Positions 34,547 to 42,395 of a DNA stretch of 64,000 bases are shown piece by piece. Source of the DNA: Nonomuraea muscovyensis (GTDB taxonomy: Bacteria > Actinomycetota > Actinomycetes > Streptosporangiales > Streptosporangiaceae); the NCBI RefSeq assembly GCF_014207745.1, contig NZ_JACHJB010000002.1:2108001-2172000 (forward strand), in the 5' to 3' direction. The position numbers and the translations under genes are program-made. Position 1 is the stretch's first letter, and each line of letters opens with the position of its first letter. The notes beneath the pieces are model-generated. The model worked only from the letters and a program-made list of their open reading frames with translations, was not told where the DNA came from and did not search any database.

Positions 34547-35884
34547 TTACCGCTTGACGCGGACGTAGTCCGTGCGGCTGTGGTCGCCGTTGGTGTCGTC
34601 GTCACCGCGGAAGACGAACTTCCAGGTGCCCGACCTCGACGCCTTGGTCTTGGTCCCCAGCTTGCCGTCGTCGTTCGACCAGGTGGTCTTCACGTACTTC
34701 CACGTACGCGTCCCGGCGGCCTTGAACCAGAGCTGGACCTTGCCCTCGTACCCCTCCCAGGCGCCTTCGTCGTCCACCTGCAGCCAGCCCTTGAACCTCA
34801 GGTACTTGCCGCGCTTGACGGGCTCCGGTGAGGCGTTGAAGGAGATGACGCGGGTGTCGGCCTTGGCCGGCGGGGCGGGCGTGACGACGCGCACCCAGTC
34901 GGAGCCGCTGCTGGTGCCGTCGACGCCCCGGGTGCCCCGGTACACCGCGCGCCACCAGCCCGACTCCTGGGCGGTGGCCGACGCCCAGAAACGGCCGTCG
35001 CGGCCGGTCACGTCACCGGTGACGCGCTCCCACCGGCTGGAGCCGGTGGCCTTGAAGAGGATGTCGACCCGCTGGCCGGGCAGGGCGTGCCCGCCGTCGA
35101 CCTGCAGGGTGCCGGAGAGGCGGAGCCGATCGCCCTTGTCGATCGGCTCGGGGCGGGCGTCGAAGCCGGTGATCCGGCTGTCGCGGTCGCCGCGCCTGAC
35201 GTCGACCCGGTCGGTGTCGCTGACGGAGCCGCGGGCGGCGGCGTTGCCGGCGAACTCGGCCCGCCACCAGCCGGTGGCCTCGGCCTTCACCCGGGCGCCG
35301 AACCAGCCGCCGCGGCCGGTCTCGACCTTGGCGACGTGCCGGTAGGCGTCGGTGCCCTTCTCGCGGAAGGTCAGGGTGACGGTCTGGCCGTCATAGCCCC
35401 TGCCCTCGGCGAGGAGGCGGCCGGACAGGCGCAGGCGCTCGCCCCGGACGACGCTGTCGGGGTCGGCGTCGAAGTCGGCGACCTTGGTGTCGAGGGCCTT
35501 CCTGACCTCGAACGTGCCGTTGGCGGACTTCTCACCGTCGCCGTGGGCGATGGCGAGCAGGTTCCACCTGCCGGCGTCCTTGGCGTCGAAGGTCCTGGTG
35601 CCGGTCCACTTGGTCCACTGGCCGTGGGGGGACGGCTTGAGCTCGACGGGGGTGCCGACGCTCATCTGGCCGGGGGCCTTGAGCTGGAGCTCGGCCTTGC
35701 CGGCGGCCTTGGTGGTGAAGGTGAACGTCGCCGTGACGGGCTTGTCGAAGACGACGGGCGACGCGGGACTCACGCTCACCTTCGAGATGCTCGGCGCCTG
35801 GGCCGCCGACGCGGGCGGCGCCATGACGAGTGTCGCGGCGCCCATCGCGATGGCGATGGCGGCCGCGTGCGTGCGTTGTAACAT
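34547..35884 (-). CDS. Secreted protein with repeated Ig-like domains
   Basis: 445 residues with a Sec signal peptide: short basic start, hydrophobic AAAIAIAMGAATLVMA and a PASAAQA cleavage region near residue 28. The mature part consists of about four beta-rich repeats of about 100 residues. The last three share a pattern: KVADFDADPDSVVRGERLRL, ITGFDARPEPIDKGDRLRL and VISFNASPEPVKRGKYLRF, each followed by SG(R/T)L or KGWL and ending in a GWWRA or GTWKFVF strand and a DxVRV finish. This repeat is common in secreted actinomycete proteins of unknown function, perhaps adhesion or envelope-related. No anchor motif is present, so release to the medium or wall binding is expected. Confidence 0.85.
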   Translation of the reverse strand: MLQRTHAAAIAIAMGAATLVMAPPASAAQAPSISKVSVSPASPVVFDKPVTATFTFTTKAAGKAELQLKAPGQMSVGTPVELKPSPHGQWTKWTGTRTFDAKDAGRWNLLAIAHGDGEKSANGTFEVRKALDTKVADFDADPDSVVRGERLRLSGRLLAEGRGYDGQTVTLTFREKGTDAYRHVAKVETGRGGWFGARVKAEATGWWRAEFAGNAAARGSVSDTDRVDVRRGDRDSRITGFDARPEPIDKGDRLRLSGTLQVDGGHALPGQRVDILFKATGSSRWERVTGDVTGRDGRFWASATAQESGWWRAVYRGTRGVDGTSSGSDWVRVVTPAPPAKADTRVISFNASPEPVKRGKYLRFKGWLQVDDEGAWEGYEGKVQLWFKAAGTRTWKYVKTTWSNDDGKLGTKTKASRSGTWKFVFRGDDDTNGDHSRTDYVRVKR

Positions 35885-36084
35885 TCCGGGTTCCTTTCAG
35901 CAGACCCCAGTGGTTCAACGCGGCAGTGAGGGTGCCACGTAATACACCCCAGTAGACGCCAAAATCCCCCTAAAGGTTCAGAATTCTGACAAGTTGCCAT
36001 GGAACTGGGTTAATCGGACCGGTCCAGAACATGTCCGCGCCGACGGGGAGACGCGGGCGGTTCCAGGAGGACATAATCGGGCTT

Positions 36085-38304
36085 GTGGCGCGCGACACAG
36101 TTGAGACTCACTTCATCCAGGCGGTCACGACGCTGGAGGCGGGCGCGGCCCGTGATCCCGGCCGTCCTCTTCGCGAAGGAGGGCCGCTGACCGGCGACTT
36201 GTGCCGCACGCTGTTCCAGCGCCAGACGGACAGCCGGCTGCTCGACATCGCGGCCCGCTGGCTGCGGGGGCAGGGCGAGGGTTTCTACACGATCGGCTCG
36301 GCCGGCCACGAGGGCAACGCCGCCGTCGCCGCCGCGTTGCGGCCCACCGATCCGGCGCTGCTGCACTACCGTTCGGGCGCGTTCTACCTGACGCGCTCGG
36401 AGCAGGCCGGGCGGCTGCCCGACGAGGGGCTGCGCGACGTGCTGATGGGCCTGGCGGCCTCGACCGAGGAGCCGATCGCGGGCGGCCGGCACAAGGTGTT
36501 CGGCCACCCCGACCTGGCGGTCATCCCGCAGACCTCGACGATCGCCAGCCACCTGCCGCGCGCGGTGGGCGTGGCCTTCGCCATCGAGCGGGCCCGCGCG
36601 CTGGACCTCAGGTCGCCCTGGCCCCGCGACGCGGTCGTGGTCTGCAGCTTCGGCGACGCCTCGGTCAACCACGCGACGGCGCTGACCGGTCTCAACACCG
36701 CCGCCTACGCCACCTACCAGGGGCAGGCGATGCCGATCCTGTTCGTGTGCGAGGACAACGGCATCGGCATCAGCGTGCGCACCCCCAGGGGCTGGGTGGA
36801 GGCGGCTGCCCGGCGGCCGGGCATCGAGTACTTCTCCGCCGACGGCTGCGACCTCGCCGACTCCTACGCCGCGGCCGTGCGGGCCGTGGAGCACGTGCGC
36901 ACGCGCCGCTCCCCCGCGTTCCTGCACCTGTCGACCGTCCGGCTGATGGGGCACGCCGGCTCCGACGTCGAGTCGGCCTACCGCACGCAGCGGGAGCTGC
37001 GCGCGGATCTGGAACGCGACCCGCTGGTGGGCACCGCCCGCATGCTCGTGGCGGCCGGGCTGATCACGCCGGAGGAGCTGCTGCGCTCCTACGAGTCGGC
37101 GCGTGAGCACGTGCTGCGCCTGGCCCTGGAGTCCACCCGCCGGCCCCGGCTGGGCTCGGCCGAGGAGGTCATGCGGCCGCTGGCGCCCAGGCGACCCGAC
37201 ATGATCGCCAAGATCGCCCCCGTCGCCGCCGAGGCCGCGGTCAGGGAGAAGGCGTTCGCCGGGTCCCTGCCCGAGGCCGACAAGCCGATGACGCTCTCCC
37301 AGTCGATCAACCGCACGCTGGCCGACGCCATGGCGGTCCACCCGGAGATGATGGTCTTCGGCGAGGACGTGGCCAAGAAGGGCGGCGTCTACGGGGTGAC
37401 GCGGGGCCTGCAGAAGAGGTTCGGCCCGGGGCGCGTCTTCGACACCCACCTCGACGAGCAGGCGATCCTCGGGCTGGCGCTCGGCTCGGCGGTGTCCGGC
37501 ATGCTGCCGGTGCCGGAGATCCAGTACCTGGCCTACCTGCACAACGCGCTCGACCAGATCCGCGGCGAGGCGGCCACGCAGCGGTTCTTCTCGCAGGGCG
37601 CGTACGTCAACCCGATGGTGGTCAGGGTGGCCGGCTACGCCTACCAGAAGGGGTTCGGCGGCCACTTCCACAACGACAACGCCGTCGGTGCGCTGCGCGA
37701 CATCCCGGGCGTGGTCATCGCCTCGCCGGCGCGGCCCGACGACGCCGCGGCGATGCTGCGCACCTGCCTGGCCGCCGCCCGCACCGAGGGGTCGGTCTGC
37801 GTGTTCCTGGAGCCGATCGCGCTCTACAACACCAAGGACCTGTTCGAGGAAGGCGACGGCGGCTGGCTGGCGCCGTACGTGCCGCCCGCGCGCTGGAGCG
37901 AGACGCACGTGCCGATCGGGCGGGCGCGCTCCTACGGCGACGGGCGCGACCTGACGATCGTGACCTTCGGCAACGGGCTGCGGATGAGCCTGCGTGCCGC
38001 CGTCCGGCTCACCCAGGAGGGCTACGGCTGCCGGGTGCTCGACCTGCGCTGGCTGTCGCCGCTGCCGGTGGACGACCTGATCCGGGCGGCGGAGCTGACC
38101 GGCAAGGTGCTGGTCGCCGACGAGACACGGCGCACCGGCGGGGTCTCCGAGGGGGTCATGACCGAGCTGCTCGACGCGGGCTTCTCCGGGCAGATCGCCC
38201 GGGTGACGTCGTCCGACAGCTTCGTGCCGCTGGGCGAGGCCGCACACCACGTGCTGTTGTCGGAGGACGAGATCGAGCAGGCCGCCCGCAAGCTGCTCGG
38301 GTGA
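36085..38304 (+). CDS. Fused alpha-beta thiamine-dependent 2-oxoacid dehydrogenase E1
   Basis: 739 residues from GTG 36085; AGGAGG lies 14 bases upstream, rather far, and an ATG at 36031 remains possible. The first half (about 40-350) is E1 alpha: GFYTIGSAGHEGNAAVAAAL, the thiamine diphosphate motif CSFGDASVNHATALTGLNTA, then FVCEDNGIGISVRTP. The second half (about 395-739) is E1 beta: MVFGEDVAKKGGVYGVTRGL, DTHLDEQAILGLALGSAVSG, and a transketolase C-domain ending VLVADETRRTGGVSEGV. Separate alpha and beta genes are usual for branched-chain E1; single-chain fusions occur in actinomycetes. It would decarboxylate pyruvate or a branched-chain 2-oxoacid and pass the acyl group to E2, but no E2 or E3 gene is adjacent. 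Confidence 0.86.
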   Translation: MARDTVETHFIQAVTTLEAGAARDPGRPLREGGPLTGDLCRTLFQRQTDSRLLDIAARWLRGQGEGFYTIGSAGHEGNAAVAAALRPTDPALLHYRSGAFYLTRSEQAGRLPDEGLRDVLMGLAASTEEPIAGGRHKVFGHPDLAVIPQTSTIASHLPRAVGVAFAIERARALDLRSPWPRDAVVVCSFGDASVNHATALTGLNTAAYATYQGQAMPILFVCEDNGIGISVRTPRGWVEAAARRPGIEYFSADGCDLADSYAAAVRAVEHVRTRRSPAFLHLSTVRLMGHAGSDVESAYRTQRELRADLERDPLVGTARMLVAAGLITPEELLRSYESAREHVLRLALESTRRPRLGSAEEVMRPLAPRRPDMIAKIAPVAAEAAVREKAFAGSLPEADKPMTLSQSINRTLADAMAVHPEMMVFGEDVAKKGGVYGVTRGLQKRFGPGRVFDTHLDEQAILGLALGSAVSGMLPVPEIQYLAYLHNALDQIRGEAATQRFFSQGAYVNPMVVRVAGYAYQKGFGGHFHNDNAVGALRDIPGVVIASPARPDDAAAMLRTCLAAARTEGSVCVFLEPIALYNTKDLFEEGDGGWLAPYVPPARWSETHVPIGRARSYGDGRDLTIVTFGNGLRMSLRAAVRLTQEGYGCRVLDLRWLSPLPVDDLIRAAELTGKVLVADETRRTGGVSEGVMTELLDAGFSGQIARVTSSDSFVPLGEAAHHVLLSEDEIEQAARKLLG

Positions 38305-38388
38305 GGCTCATGCCCGCCGCGCACGGGGGTGCGGAGGCGTTCGTGATGGTGACTGCATCTGTTAACAGGGCGGAAACACTGGTAGTTT

Positions 38389-38402
38389 AGGGAGCGCTCC
38401 CA
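38389..38402. promoter_or_regulatory. CelR/CebR-type operator ahead of lacI
   Basis: AGGGAGCGCTCCCA matches the 14-bp palindrome TGGGAGCGCTCCCA known for cellulase regulators CelR (Thermobifida) and CebR (Streptomyces) at 13 of 14 positions. It ends 23 bases before the lacI start, a position suited to autorepression. Confidence 0.85.
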
Positions 38403-38425
38403 ATAGATCTTGGGCGAGGTGCATC

Positions 38426-39409
38426 GTGACCGATCTGCCCACGCTCGCGCAGGTAGCAGCGGAGGCCGGCGTCTCCCCCGCGACGGCTTCGCGGGTCTTG
38501 ACTGGCACGGTCAGGGTCAGCACGTCGACCCGCCGTCAGGTCTACGACGCCATGTCCCGGCTGGGCTACGTGCGGCACCGCGCGCCGCGCGGGACGCCCG
38601 CCCGGCGGACGGCCGGCGGCGTGGCCGTGGTGATCTGCGACCATCTCCACCGGCTGTTCTCCGACCCCTATTACGCCAGGTTCCTGTCCGCTGCCGGCGA
38701 CGTGCTGGCGGAGCTGGGCCTGCCGCTCATGGTGATGACCGTGCCGCCGGCCGATCCGGTCTCGCTGCCCGTCCTCACCGGCTCGGCCGACGGGGTGCTG
38801 CTGATCGCGGCACGCGAGCGGCATCCGCTGGCGATCACGCTGTCGACGTCCGGCGTGCCGGTGCGCGGCATCGGCCGCCCGCCCGACGACGTGAAGGTGC
38901 CCTACGCCGACGTGGACAACCGCGACGGCGCCCGGCAGGCGGCCGAGTATCTGATGCTGGCCGGCCGGCGGATGATCGGCATGATCGCCGGTCCGCCGAC
39001 GCTGCCCGCGGCGCAGGACCGGCTGGAGGGGTTCGTCGCCGCCCTGCGCGAGGTGGGGCTGCCCGACCCGCCCGTGGCGTACGGCGACTTCGGCCTGCCG
39101 TCGGGCACGCACGCGATGCAGTGGCTGCTGCGGCGTGCGCCCGGGCTGGACGCGGTGTTCTGCGCCTCCGACCTGATGGCGGCCGGCGCGATGCACGCGC
39201 TGGCGCGGGCCGGACGCCGGGTGCCGGACGACGTCGCGGTGATCGGGTTCGACGACGCCCCGGTGGCACGGCGGGTCACCCCGGCGCTGACGACCGTCCG
39301 TCAGCCGGTGGAGGAACTGGCCTCGATCGCCCTGCGGCTGCTGCTGTCCGGCACCGTCTCGGTCAACCCGATCCTGCCCGCGGAGCTGATCGTCCGTGAC
39401 TCAGCATGA
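38426..39409 (+). CDS. LacI-family transcriptional regulator, probable cellulase regulator
   Basis: 327 residues. The N-terminal HTH reads TLAQVAAEAGVSPATASRVL, then TRRQVYDAMSRLGYV. The effector domain (about 60-325) is a periplasmic-binding-protein fold with NRDGARQAAEYLMLAGRR and DDVAVIGFDDAPVARRVTPA. Its own promoter carries the GGGAGCGCTCCC site also found before the GH48 and GH6 genes, so it is the obvious local candidate for cellobiose-responsive control. One caution: the hinge helix (RHRAPRGTPARRTAGG) lacks the usual Leu that intercalates at the operator centre in LacI and CebR-type proteins, so binding to these sites could instead be by another regulator. The 3' end overlaps the kinase gene by 14 bases. 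Confidence 0.88.
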   Translation: MTDLPTLAQVAAEAGVSPATASRVLTGTVRVSTSTRRQVYDAMSRLGYVRHRAPRGTPARRTAGGVAVVICDHLHRLFSDPYYARFLSAAGDVLAELGLPLMVMTVPPADPVSLPVLTGSADGVLLIAARERHPLAITLSTSGVPVRGIGRPPDDVKVPYADVDNRDGARQAAEYLMLAGRRMIGMIAGPPTLPAAQDRLEGFVAALREVGLPDPPVAYGDFGLPSGTHAMQWLLRRAPGLDAVFCASDLMAAGAMHALARAGRRVPDDVAVIGFDDAPVARRVTPALTTVRQPVEELASIALRLLLSGTVSVNPILPAELIVRDSA

Positions 39410-40736
39410 GCCGGGTGACGTTCTGGCGCGCAGGTACGTGCTGCTGGAGCGCATCGCCGCGGGCGGCACGTCGGTGCTGTGGCGGGCGCACGACCGGGCG
39501 CTGGAGCGGCTCGTCGCGGTGAAGGTGCTGCAGGAGGAGCGCGAGCTCGCCCGCAAGGAGGCGAGGACGACCGCCCGCCTGGCCCATCCGGACGCGATCG
39601 AGGTCTACGACTACGGCGAGACGGTGACGTCGCACGGCCGGGTGGCGGCGTTCGTGGTGCTGCGGCTGCTCGACGGGGTGCCGCTGGCCGAGCGGCTGAT
39701 GCGGGGGCCGCTGCCGTGGCGGGAGGCGGCGGCGACGGCCGCCCGGGTGGCTCGGGTCCTGGAGGCCGCGCACGGTCAGGGCATCGTGCACCGCGACGTC
39801 TCGGCCGAGAACGTGCTGCTGACCGCGTCCGGCCCGAAGCTGCTGGACTTCGGCATCGCCGCCGTGACCGGCGACCCCGACGACGAGCGGGGCACGCCGC
39901 CGTACGTCTCACCCGAACGGCTCGCGGGCGCGCCCGTGCACCCTGCGGCCGACGTGTACGCGCTGGGCGTGCTGTTCTTCCAGATGCTGACCGGTGTCCT
40001 GCCGTACCCGGAGACCACCTGGGAACAGGTGGAGACGGCGCGCAGGACGGCGCCGGGCCCGCGGCCGGCGGGGGTGCCGCACGAGCTGGCGGTGCTGTGC
40101 CGGCGCTGCCTCGACCCGGTTCCGGCGGCGCGGCCCGGCGCCGGGGAGGTGGCGGGCGAGCTCACGCGGGCGCTGGCCAGGGCGCGGCTCGGCCGCGGGC
40201 TGCGGCGCGGGGCGGCGGCCGTGGCGCTGGCGGCGTTCGGCGGGATGGCGCTGTGGCTCGGCCCGCCCGAGATGCCGCCGCGCGAGGGCGGGGACCGGTC
40301 CCCGGCGGTGGCCGACGGCCGAACCCCGGTGGAGGCCGCCACGCCCTCGCCGTCAGGTGCCGGGAAACCTGGGGTGGCCGACGGCCGGACCCCGGCGGAG
40401 GTCCGGCCACGGCCCCGGCGGACGGCCGCCGACCTCCCCGCCGCGGCTCCCCTGGCCTCGGCCTCCCCCCGCTACGCGCTCGGGTCGCGGTCGCTGCCGC
40501 AGGCCGTGGACCGCTTCCGCGGCGAGCTCGCCGCGGGCGCGGCCACCGGCCGGATCCGGTCCGACGTGGCGCTGGACCTGCGGCAGTCGCTGGCACACGC
40601 GACGTCGTCCCGTGAGGTCGCCGAGGTACGGCGCAAGCTGGGCGTCCGGCTGCGCGAGGGGGCGGTCGAGCCGGGGCTGCGCGGCGATCTCGACGCGCTG
40701 CTCGCCGAGATCGCCACCGCCTTCCGGCACGCCTGA
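39396..40736 (+). CDS. Serine/threonine protein kinase, single-pass membrane, atypical catalytic loop
   Basis: 446 residues from GTG 39396 within the end of lacI. The kinase domain (about 12-260) has a glycine loop (IAAGGTSVLWRAHD), the ATP-binding Lys in LVAVKVLQEE (about Lys43), the catalytic loop IVHRDVSAENVLL and LLDFGIAAV, then TPPYVSPERL. In the loop, the usual HRDLKPxN is HRDVSAEN: the catalytic Asp is kept but the Lys is replaced by Ser, so activity may be altered. A membrane helix follows (AAAVALAAFGGMALWLG, about 272-288), and the extracytoplasmic part (about 290-446) is Pro-rich then helical, without PASTA repeats. Translational overlap with lacI suggests a shared transcript with the cellulase regulator. 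Confidence 0.86.
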   Translation: MTQHEPGDVLARRYVLLERIAAGGTSVLWRAHDRALERLVAVKVLQEERELARKEARTTARLAHPDAIEVYDYGETVTSHGRVAAFVVLRLLDGVPLAERLMRGPLPWREAAATAARVARVLEAAHGQGIVHRDVSAENVLLTASGPKLLDFGIAAVTGDPDDERGTPPYVSPERLAGAPVHPAADVYALGVLFFQMLTGVLPYPETTWEQVETARRTAPGPRPAGVPHELAVLCRRCLDPVPAARPGAGEVAGELTRALARARLGRGLRRGAAAVALAAFGGMALWLGPPEMPPREGGDRSPAVADGRTPVEAATPSPSGAGKPGVADGRTPAEVRPRPRRTAADLPAAAPLASASPRYALGSRSLPQAVDRFRGELAAGAATGRIRSDVALDLRQSLAHATSSREVAEVRRKLGVRLREGAVEPGLRGDLDALLAEIATAFRHA

Positions 40737-40740
40737 GGAC

Positions 40741-40769
40741 GTCCCCCGAGGCCGCTGACCTCAGGGGAC
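40741..40769. terminator. Hairpin between convergent kinase and mannanase genes
   Basis: GTCCCCCGAGG and CCTCAGGGGAC pair over 11 positions with one mismatch around a 7-base loop, starting five bases after the kinase stop. Confidence 0.55.
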
Positions 40770-40775
40770 GAATGT

Positions 40776-42395
40776 TCAGGGCGCCGTCGCGCAGGAGTAA
40801 CCGATGGGGGCGGACGTGTCGCCGGTCGGGTGGCCGGCCTGGAAGCCGAAGGTGGTGGCGGCGTCCGGAGCCAGCCTGCCGTTGTAGGCGAGGTTGCGGG
40901 CGGTGACGGTCTGCCCGCTCACCGACACGGCGGCGTTCCACGAACCGGTGACGGTGTGTCCGGCCGGCAGCGTGAACGTCACCGTCCACCCGGTGGTGGC
41001 CGAGTCTCCGGTGTTGGTCACGGTGACGGGCTGGACGACGTAGCCGGAGCCCCACCGGCTCTGCACCGTGGCGGTGGCGGTGCAGCCGTCGCCTCCGGAG
41101 CCGCCGGTCGTGGTGAGGGTGACCGTGTTCGACACCGGCGAGGTGTTGCCGGCGGCGTCACGGGCCCGGACCTGGAACCGGTACGTGGTGCTCGGTGACA
41201 GCCCGGTGGCGGTGAACCGGGTCGTCGCCGACGTGCCGGCCACGGCGAACGACCCGGTGGCGGCGGCCCGCAGCACGTCGTAGCCGGTCACGCCGGTGTC
41301 GTCGGTGGACGCCGTCCACGACAGCGCGGCCTGGCTCGCCGTCACGCCCGAGGCGGCGAGGTTCGCCGGGGCCGTGGGCGGGCCGGTGTCGGACCCGCCG
41401 CCGTAGATCGTGGCCTCGCGGGCGGTCGCCCGGACGCCGTCGGCTCCGTTGAACAGCCGCTCGCCCCACGGGGTGAGCCGGGCCGGGTCGAACGAGGTGA
41501 CCTGGTCGAGGTACTCGACGCCGCCGCCGTTGCCGCTCCACGACCAGCCGAGGTAGCCGAGGCCGCGGCTTCGCGCCTGGGCGAGGATGGTGTCCTCGTC
41601 GGGGTCGCCGTCGGAGTGCAGGTGCCCGAACTCCCCGATCACCAGGGGCAGCCCGGCCGTGCGGAAGGCGTCCAGGTAGGCGGTGATCTCGGCGGCCGTG
41701 TCGTACACGCCGTACATGTGGACGGAGAAGACGACGTTGCGGCGCGGGTCCGCCGCCAGCACCGTGGCCGCGTTGTCGCGCATCACGCCCTGCCAGTCCT
41801 GACCCCAGTTGGGGGCGTCGACCATGACGAGGTGCTCGAAGCCGGCCTCGCGCAGCCGGGTGACGGCCGCGGACGTGGCCTGGGTCCAGCCGGGCGTGAC
41901 GGCGTTGTTGCCGAACGGCTCGTTGCCGATGTTGACGACGACGTGGTTCTCCTGGCCGGTCAGCACGCTCTTGAGGCCGATCCAGTAGGTGACGGCCTGA
42001 TCGAGGGTGTAGGCGCCGCTCTGCTCGCCGTAGCCGGTGGTGTCGTGGTTCTCCAGGACGCAGATCAGCCGGTTCTGCTTGCACAGGGCGATGACGCCGG
42101 CCACGTCGTCGGCGGTGTTGGGGGTCCAGCGGCCGCCGCTGAGCACGACGCGGACGGCGTTGGCGCCGGCCGCCTTGATGGCGGCGAAGGAGCTCGTCCG
42201 GGACGCGTACCAGGTGTGGGCGTGGTTGGTGCCGCGCATGACGAAGGGGCTGCCGTTGGCTTCGAGGATCTGGGTCCCGCTGACCCGCAGCCCGGTCGCG
42301 GCGGACGCGGGCTGCGGGACCAGCGACAGGGCCGCGAGAAGGGTGAGGAGTGCGGCGATTCTCATGCTCATCCGTGCGGTCATCCGTTCGGTCAT
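40776..42395 (-). CDS. Secreted GH5 beta-mannanase with Fn3 and C-terminal CBM2
   Basis: 539 residues from ATG 42395, whose ATGA overlaps the GH48 stop; further in-frame ATGs at 42383, 42371 and 42365 could serve instead. Signal peptide: MRIAALLTLLAALSLVPQ with cleavage near PASAA. The GH5 domain (about 40-340) resembles actinomycete endo-1,4-beta-mannanases: GSPFVMRGTNHAHTWYASRT, acid/base Glu in NIGNEPFGNN, DAPNWGQDWQGVMRDN and nucleophile Glu in LPLVIGEFGHLHSDGDPDED. Then an Fn3 domain (about 350-435, PANLAASGVTASQAALSWTA) and a CBM2 (about 440-539, Cys pair at its ends, VTVTNTGDSATTGWTVTF). It cuts beta-1,4-mannan chains. Cotranslated with the GH48 gene, so it shares its operator. Confidence 0.92.
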   Translation of the reverse strand: MTERMTARMSMRIAALLTLLAALSLVPQPASAATGLRVSGTQILEANGSPFVMRGTNHAHTWYASRTSSFAAIKAAGANAVRVVLSGGRWTPNTADDVAGVIALCKQNRLICVLENHDTTGYGEQSGAYTLDQAVTYWIGLKSVLTGQENHVVVNIGNEPFGNNAVTPGWTQATSAAVTRLREAGFEHLVMVDAPNWGQDWQGVMRDNAATVLAADPRRNVVFSVHMYGVYDTAAEITAYLDAFRTAGLPLVIGEFGHLHSDGDPDEDTILAQARSRGLGYLGWSWSGNGGGVEYLDQVTSFDPARLTPWGERLFNGADGVRATAREATIYGGGSDTGPPTAPANLAASGVTASQAALSWTASTDDTGVTGYDVLRAAATGSFAVAGTSATTRFTATGLSPSTTYRFQVRARDAAGNTSPVSNTVTLTTTGGSGGDGCTATATVQSRWGSGYVVQPVTVTNTGDSATTGWTVTFTLPAGHTVTGSWNAAVSVSGQTVTARNLAYNGRLAPDAATTFGFQAGHPTGDTSAPIGYSCATAP

